From: Tetrastigma voinierianum
Taxonomy: Eukaryota > Streptophyta > Magnoliopsida > Vitales > Vitaceae
Direction: 5' to 3'
Length of the DNA: 64,000 nucleotides
NCBI GenBank assembly: GCA_016808115.1
Contig: JAEQBH010006400.1
Span: forward strand, 186,001 to 250,000
The position numbers and the translations under genes are program-made. The notes below the pieces were generated by a model that did not search any database, was not told the DNA's origin, and saw only the letters and a list, made by a program, of their open reading frames with translations. Positions 58,655 to 64,000 of this stretch are shown here, piece after piece. The first letter of the stretch is position 1. Each line of letters starts with the position of its first letter.

Positions 58655-59545
58655 GAGGGTGGAAGTCGCGATTGAAAATCGGTCGCGGCCGGGAAGCTTA
58701 GTTATCAGTCATTTCTAAGTCACGTGTCACGGAGTCGAATTTGTGAGGAAGAAATAGAAGACCTTAACAGGTGACGTCGTGACTTGAAGAAAGAGGTTGC
58801 GACAAAGGAAATGTGGTCGAGGCTAAAGGAAATATCCAAAAGAAGAATCTTCATGTCGCGACACCATTCTAATTTCGCGACACCAACTTAAAAACAGGAA
58901 CTGGAGTCTCAACAGAAAAAGTGACGTTGCAACCACATTAAGAGTTTAAGAAAAGAAAAGGAGGTCGCAACCTGGAAAGAAGCCAAACAAAGTCTTAACA
59001 AGAAACTGAAGTTGCGACCATTTAATGATCAAAGACCGCAAACGGTGTCGCGACCACTCATTTATATCGCGGCCTGAAGAAGAGCTAAGCAGAAGAAATT
59101 GAAGTCGCGGTATCAACTTGAGGTTGCGACCATAATAGAAGAAATGGTCAGCAAAAGAGGTCGCGACATCACCTTGAGGTCGCGACATAAAATTGAAACC
59201 AGTGAAAGCGAGAAGACCACCAACACAATTGCGATGGCCAGAGAAAGAGAGTCACAACATGGGTCGACATACAAGCGAGAAGGTGAGTCGCTGACCTAAA
59301 GTATTTGTTGTCGCGACTCGGGAAGTCAAGAAGAAAAACTGACCATGTCACGACATGAAAGCGTAGTCGCGACATCAACTACGGAAATATTGAGCAAATG
59401 AGAGTCACGACTACAAGCAGAATTAAGTGACAATTGATTTAACCGATCATAAAGCGGGTCGCGAGAAGCAACGAGTCGCGGTGAATTGGAGGAAGCGAAA
59501 TCCATGTCGCGACATGTCGGCTTGAGGTCGCGACATAGGACTGAT
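58655..59545 (+). repeat. Palindrome array of C LTR
   Basis: About 25 TCGCGA-core words. Perfect TGTCGCGACA at 58854-58863 and 59505-59514. Many mixed forms such as AGGTCGCGACAT, GTCGCGACC and GTCGCGACTC. More copies are undecayed in the core than in A1/A2. Confidence 0.85.
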
Positions 59546-59611
59546 GTTAGGCTTTTCTTTGGGAATTGCACCTGGAACTTTTTGAGGATTCGGCCCACTT
59601 CCTTTTAATAG

Positions 59612-59619
59612 TATAAATA
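59612..59619 (+). promoter_or_regulatory. TATA box of C LTR
   Basis: TATAAATA in AGTATAAATAGACC, about 70 bp after the last palindrome copies and followed by the T-rich leader. Confidence 0.65.
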
Positions 59620-61384
59620 GACCATGTTAGAAGAGTAAAGTTTTCGTCTTCACTAATCAAAAAAAGGGGAAAGGAGAGGAACTCAGTGTATAGTTTAGAG
59701 TAGATTTTTTTATTTTTTTCTTTTCTTTATTTTTTTATTTTTAGTTTATTTCTTTTGGCATTGAATGCAAGGCGGCTGCGAGGCAGTAAAGATGGATTTA
59801 TTTTATTTATGTTATTTTTCTTAGAATTATTGCCTGAAAATTTATGAAATCTAGACAAATTTATGGAATTCATTTCTTCTCAGTTTTATTGCAATTATGG
59901 TGGTTGTACGTGATCGGTGCTCCATTTCTTAATTCGCATCACGATGTCGAACACGGCTTCTGGCGGATTTGATCTACATTTGAGATTCTGATCTTTCTCC
60001 ACAATTACGGAAATTAATTTGGAGTTCGGTTTTACTTAATTGATGTATCGTTTTTGAATGGATAAGTTCCCGATAGTAGCGAATACCGTTGAGAATTTAT
60101 CTTGCTTTGATTTCTAGGATGCCCTCTGCATGACATAGAGACGGAGTGCGGGCGATAAAATTCTTTTAAGGTATTAACAAACTACCATTTGATGGCTGGC
60201 GAGCTATGAAAGTTCATTTTGATAAATCCCCGTTAAGCTCGAATTGAAGTTGGAGGGTGTATTTAACAATATAAATAATCGGAGAGTTCACGCCCAATCT
60301 AAAGGTAAGTTCCACACATCCGGAGTGTTAGAGTGAGATCTAATCAAGGGAAAGGGACGAGCCACGAATACGGAGGTTGAGCCACCAATTAAGTGGTAGA
60401 AACTTTGTGAAAATCACGAGGAAGAGGAAATGCAAAGGTTTGTCGATCAACGGGAAATGGGTGTGAAGTATTGAGAAAGAAAAATACCCGAGATCTTGTA
60501 AAAGAGGTTGGAGTCTGGTGGAAATTTGGTTTGATCTTGTCTTCGAGAGAAAGCAAGGGTATCCAATCGGTGAATATGGGAGAAATCGATTCCACTACAA
60601 TGAGAAATCTTGGACAAAACGGATCCATACATAAAACGAGCGATGTGTTTTAAGTCTTTTTTGGAATTGGTGTTTCATTGTATTTTCCTTTGATAGTTTT
60701 TCGTTTCTCTGAGGGCGAGTTGAATCCATTCTTATAGTTTACTTGATTTATTTTTATTACAATTTACTTTTATTTTATCTTAGTTTGATAATATTCAATG
60801 GTCATGATCTTTAATTTTTTTTTTTCTATAGTTTAGATAAACCTTCCTTTATGTGTTCTTAGTCTAAATAGTATGGAAGTCCCCAGTAGTTGCAGGGTAG
60901 TTTGATCTTTTGTTAGTTTGCGATCTACGTGGGAATGATACTGGACTTACATTCGGATTTCTTACTTGTATGACTGTGCACTTGCGGTGTCATAGACTTG
61001 ACCCTTATTTTTAAATCATGAACATTAAAGAAAAAGTTATTTTTATCAGTAAATTTATCAAAGTGACATAGATCTGAGAAAGTGTAAGGCTCATGTAATT
61101 ATGTTAATTTGAGGGTTTTAATCTATATAGAAAAAGGTAAACAAGGATTTTTTATGTGTGGATTCTGCCGTGGTTAGAAAGAATTAAATAGATCAATATT
61201 CGATAAAAGATGGAAATGCTAATTTGGACATTTTATAAAAGAACAAAAATAAAAGAAAGTTTTTTAATGTAGGTGGCTACACCAGCCAGCGATCTTTAAC
61301 AAGAAGCCATGTTGAAAATATTTTTTTTAGTTTGACTAATCCTATTAATCTGAGTGTGTTTTTATTTTAGGAAATCCTTTAATG

Positions 61385-63100
61385 CATAGGAAACAGGATT
61401 CTGACATGATTCCAGCAGACACTGAATTAGAAAGAACACTCAAAAGCTTAAGAAAAGGCGAAAAGCGAACGCGCAGCTATAGCGAGATGAGAACATGACT
61501 GGAAACCTTGAGAACGAGAGGACGGCCGACGGAAAGGCCTCCCCAATGCGACGCCGCGATGGAGGATTTGCAGGGGCTTAGTATTGAAAGAATGATGCGC
61601 GTCGAACTGACTACTATGGATGCCCGATAACTTGAACTAAAGTCAGCCTTCCGATACTTGATGGTGCAAGCGGCATCGATTCCTTTGGTCACCGCAGAAG
61701 ACCCAAATGAGCACACAGGAGATTTCTCGAGATGGCGAACACGGTGGAATTTGAGAATGGTGTGAGGCGAGGAGGTGATAAAAGCTTCATCTCTTCCCAT
61801 TCTCCTTACGAGATATAGCAGCCACTTGGTATGAATCATTACCATATGGTTCAGTTGATACTTGGGAAGAGCTGGTAGAAGCATACTTGGGCGATTCACC
61901 CCCATCTCTCTGGGAGAAGAAGAGAGATAATAGTGTTCGAGAGAGATAATAGTGTTCAATAGGGGAAGATGAGAGCATATACTTAACATGAGAGTTCGAG
62001 AGGTTCTTTGAAGAGGTGCCACTATGCATGGAATTGATTTAAAAACTCAAATGGATATAATTATCATGCTTTAAATGATACATCTAAAGGCACGTGCTCG
62101 ATGCTTCTTCTTTGTGGAGCATTCAAAGAAAAAGTGCGTGAAAAATTTGAGATCGATAGGGCACAGTACAAAATCTGATATAAGCTGCATACGAGTTTCA
62201 AGGGGTAATAGCGAGGGGAAAAGGGGTCATGGAGGTGAGCAAAATGACTGACCATGGAGAGCAAGTTAAGATGCCATCATGCATAGGATGGACAAACAAG
62301 AAGAAAGTTGCACCTTTGCTCATGAAATAGGGCGATGGAAAGAACAAATGAGAAGAAGCGCTTATGTACTAACGAGGAAGAAGATTCTTATAGTCTTTGA
62401 GGAGGTTAAGTACGTGAATGAATCAGAAATTACCATTTAGGCCAAATCCTAACCTGCCCACACAATACAGTCCAGCACTAAGGAACCATGAGAATTTCTC
62501 ATATGGTGGAGAGGCATTATAAGACTGAGAGCATGGGCAGAATCACAGCAGTATCGGCGGCCACGAGGTTCAGCGGCCCGGCATCGAGGGGGTGAAGCGA
62601 GGAAATGAATGCTCCCGGGGTCGAAGGAGGACTCAACCATTTGAAGAACAAATGCACGTAGTTCATGGGGACATGAGAGACTTATACACTTCCATGAACA
62701 TAAACTATCGGCTTGGAGCTTTCAGGTAGGCACTCAGTGTTTTAGAAGAATACCAAGTGCCTCATTGAAACTTGGAGACCTGAAGTAGAGGCGGCTAGCC
62801 CTAGATATGCCAAATCGAGCAAGGGTACATTCCTTTAGTGACACTCAAAGAATCAAAAAGGCGCATGGCAATTCGGGTTAAAGTGGGAAAGAAGTGAGCA
62901 ACAACGAGAAGGAAAGAAGGAAATAAGAAAAAGAAAGAAGCGAGGGCGAGGAACGAAGGGGCGGAAAGGAAGGAGAGAAGAGCACACGAGGGCGAGACGA
63001 GCACCGAGAAAAGTAATGGCGAGAAGCTTGAAGGAAGGAGTACGACATGCACTCTGATGCCATTTCCCAGGAGGCTTGAGGAGGCGAAAGGGAAGAAGCC
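61385..63100 (+). pseudogene. gag: Gag remnant of C
   Basis: Fragments in order: LKSAFRYLMVQAASIPLVTA (near 61640), EDPNEHTGDFSRW (family G-L-P-x-EDPNxHI-x-x-F), WEELVEAYLGDSPPSL (61867-61915; family W-E-x-L-x-x-A-Y-L-x-x-FFPPS), then MELI-x-KLKWI and AFKEKVREKFEIDR. C-terminal words near 62440-62520 (PNPNLPTQY-like, LRNHENFSYGGE) match A1/A2. 62850-63060 is a low-complexity Lys/Glu/Arg linker. Many frameshifts; the longest sense frame is short. Confidence 0.65.
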
Positions 63101-64000
63101 GGAGTTTTCTAGATTCTTGGACATTTTCAAGAGAAAATAGAAATCAATATCTCATTTGCGGAAGTGTCTGCGAATGCATTTATGCAAGGGATTTGGAAGG
63201 AGATGCGAAGCGAAAAGGAGATGGGCGGGAGGAATAGTGAGAACTTGATTGCAGCTTGCGGTACGGTTATCCCGACAAGATCCACGGCAAAAATGAAGGA
63301 CAAAGCGGTTTCACGCATTCCACTACTCCATAGGGAAATAACTGAATTAGCGAAGGCTTTATGTGATTACGGGTGCCGGTATATAAATTTGATGCCTATA
63401 AGTTGTGCGGAACTTAGTTTGGGAAACTTACCCAGCTTGCAATTACAACGCAAATGGTAGGCAAGCAGTAGCGCAATGAGAAGGTATTCTTGAAGATGTA
63501 TGGCGAGGTTGGGAAGTTCATCTTCTAGTAGATTTTGTTATCATGAAAGTGGAGGAAGATACCCCGAGTTCCTTTGCGCTAGGAAGACCTTTCTTAGCAA
63601 GCTGGGCGCCTTGATAGATGTACGAAAGGTGGCCCGACACTAAGGGTGGGAAATGAAGCCGGTGCACTTTAATCTTAATAGGGGTTTGGAACATCGATCA
63701 TGAATGCGAGGGAAAGTTGTATGGCGCGTAGAAAACAATAGTCTTCTCGGTGTTGAATTGGTCACATTTGTATTCTTGACATCCACATCAATGAAATTGA
63801 GATGAATTTTCGATTATCTTGAGAGTTTTGATTGTGAATTACCGCCTTCAAATTTGTTTAACGAAAAGCAGGTCTGTAAGCATAAATGAGCGGTCGAGAT
63901 GAAGTATACGGCCCGAGAAGCGAGAGAAAACTCACGAGCGAGGAAACTAGTGCGGAAAGGGTTAACATTGAAGAATTGCCAGTCATTTGAAATATGAGTT
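63101..64000 (+). pseudogene. pol: Protease remnant and linker start of C
   Basis: SRFLDIFKRK-type words at 63105, then the frame 63164-63460 with SRIPLLHREITELAKALCDY and NLMPIS. The active-site DLGAS reads as Asp-Tyr-Gly-Cys, so it is probably dead. EEDTPSSFALGRPFLASWAP near 63555 fits the protease C-terminus. The linker (acidic words, ELLQQ-like) continues to the window end, where RT would follow outside. Confidence 0.65.

Larger units (their letters stand above)
58489..61150 (+). repeat. 5' LTR of C
   Basis: Start TGATGAGTCC, palindrome array 58655-59545, TATAAATA 59612-59619, T-rich leader (59700-59760). The 3' end was placed by homology with the end of the D LTR. No clear tRNA-Asp PBS follows; it may be lost or differ in this subfamily. 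Confidence 0.65.
58489..64000 (+). mobile_element. Element C: 5' half of an Athila-like element, runs off the window
   Basis: 5' LTR from 58489 (TGATGAGTCCAAAAACTC), leader, gag, protease and the start of the PR-RT linker. It inserted next to or into D in opposite orientation (head to head). LTR sequence and palindrome type place it close to D. Coding parts are broken. Confidence 0.75.

Overview
This window looks like plant (angiosperm) repetitive heterochromatin. It is AT-rich and carries no intact protein-coding gene. It is a nested pile of old LTR retrotransposons, mostly Ty3/Gypsy elements whose gag, protease, RT, RNase H and integrase remnants read like the Athila lineage. A degenerate Ty1/Copia element, a Tekay-like solo LTR and a LINE-type RNase H remnant are also present. 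Every pol frame is broken by stops, frameshifts or deletions, and catalytic residues are lost. The species cannot be fixed from this sequence.

Layout. 1-3.5 kb: no recognisable gene, with an odd GC- and CpG-rich island at 1.19-3.18 kb. 3.5-9.1 kb: a minus-strand Athila-like element 'E' (gag remnant, PBS-like site, ~3 kb LTR). 9.2-31.3 kb: element 'B', whose 5' LTR (from 9,196) is interrupted by a 16.3 kb element 'A1' (10,338-26,681). B's short internal region (26.7-31.2 kb) lacks pol, and a 120 bp stub of its 3' LTR starts at 31,194. 31.3-34.8 kb: Copia pol remnant plus LTR-like sequence. 34.8-37.6 kb: AT-rich spacer, a small tandem repeat and a minus-strand RNase H remnant. 37.6-52.2 kb: element 'A2', related to A1, 5'-truncated, its integrase split by a 2.7 kb solo LTR (41,375-44,068). 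52.2-58.5 kb: minus-strand element 'D', reduced to its 3' LTR, 3' noncoding region and additional ORF. 58.5-64 kb: plus-strand element 'C', with 5' LTR, gag and protease, running off the window.

The most interesting signal is shared by A1, A2, D and C. Their LTRs carry, upstream of a TATA box, dense arrays of a 10-bp palindrome with a TCGCGA core (TGTCGCGACA in A1/A2, often GGTCGCGACC in D/C). In A1 and A2 a second array lies inside the element, between integrase and an additional ORF, just before a promoter-like stretch (TATA-like sequence, CT-rich leader, AAACCCTA telobox). The additional ORF resembles the 'putative plant transposon protein' domain (PF20167 by memory) followed by a charged coiled coil, and remnants occur in A1, A2, B and D. 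My inference is a two-promoter element in which the same palindromic operator-like arrays control the LTR promoter and a separate unit for the additional protein, which might itself bind the palindrome. Most imperfect copies differ by C-to-T or G-to-A at the CpGs, as expected from decay of methylated DNA.
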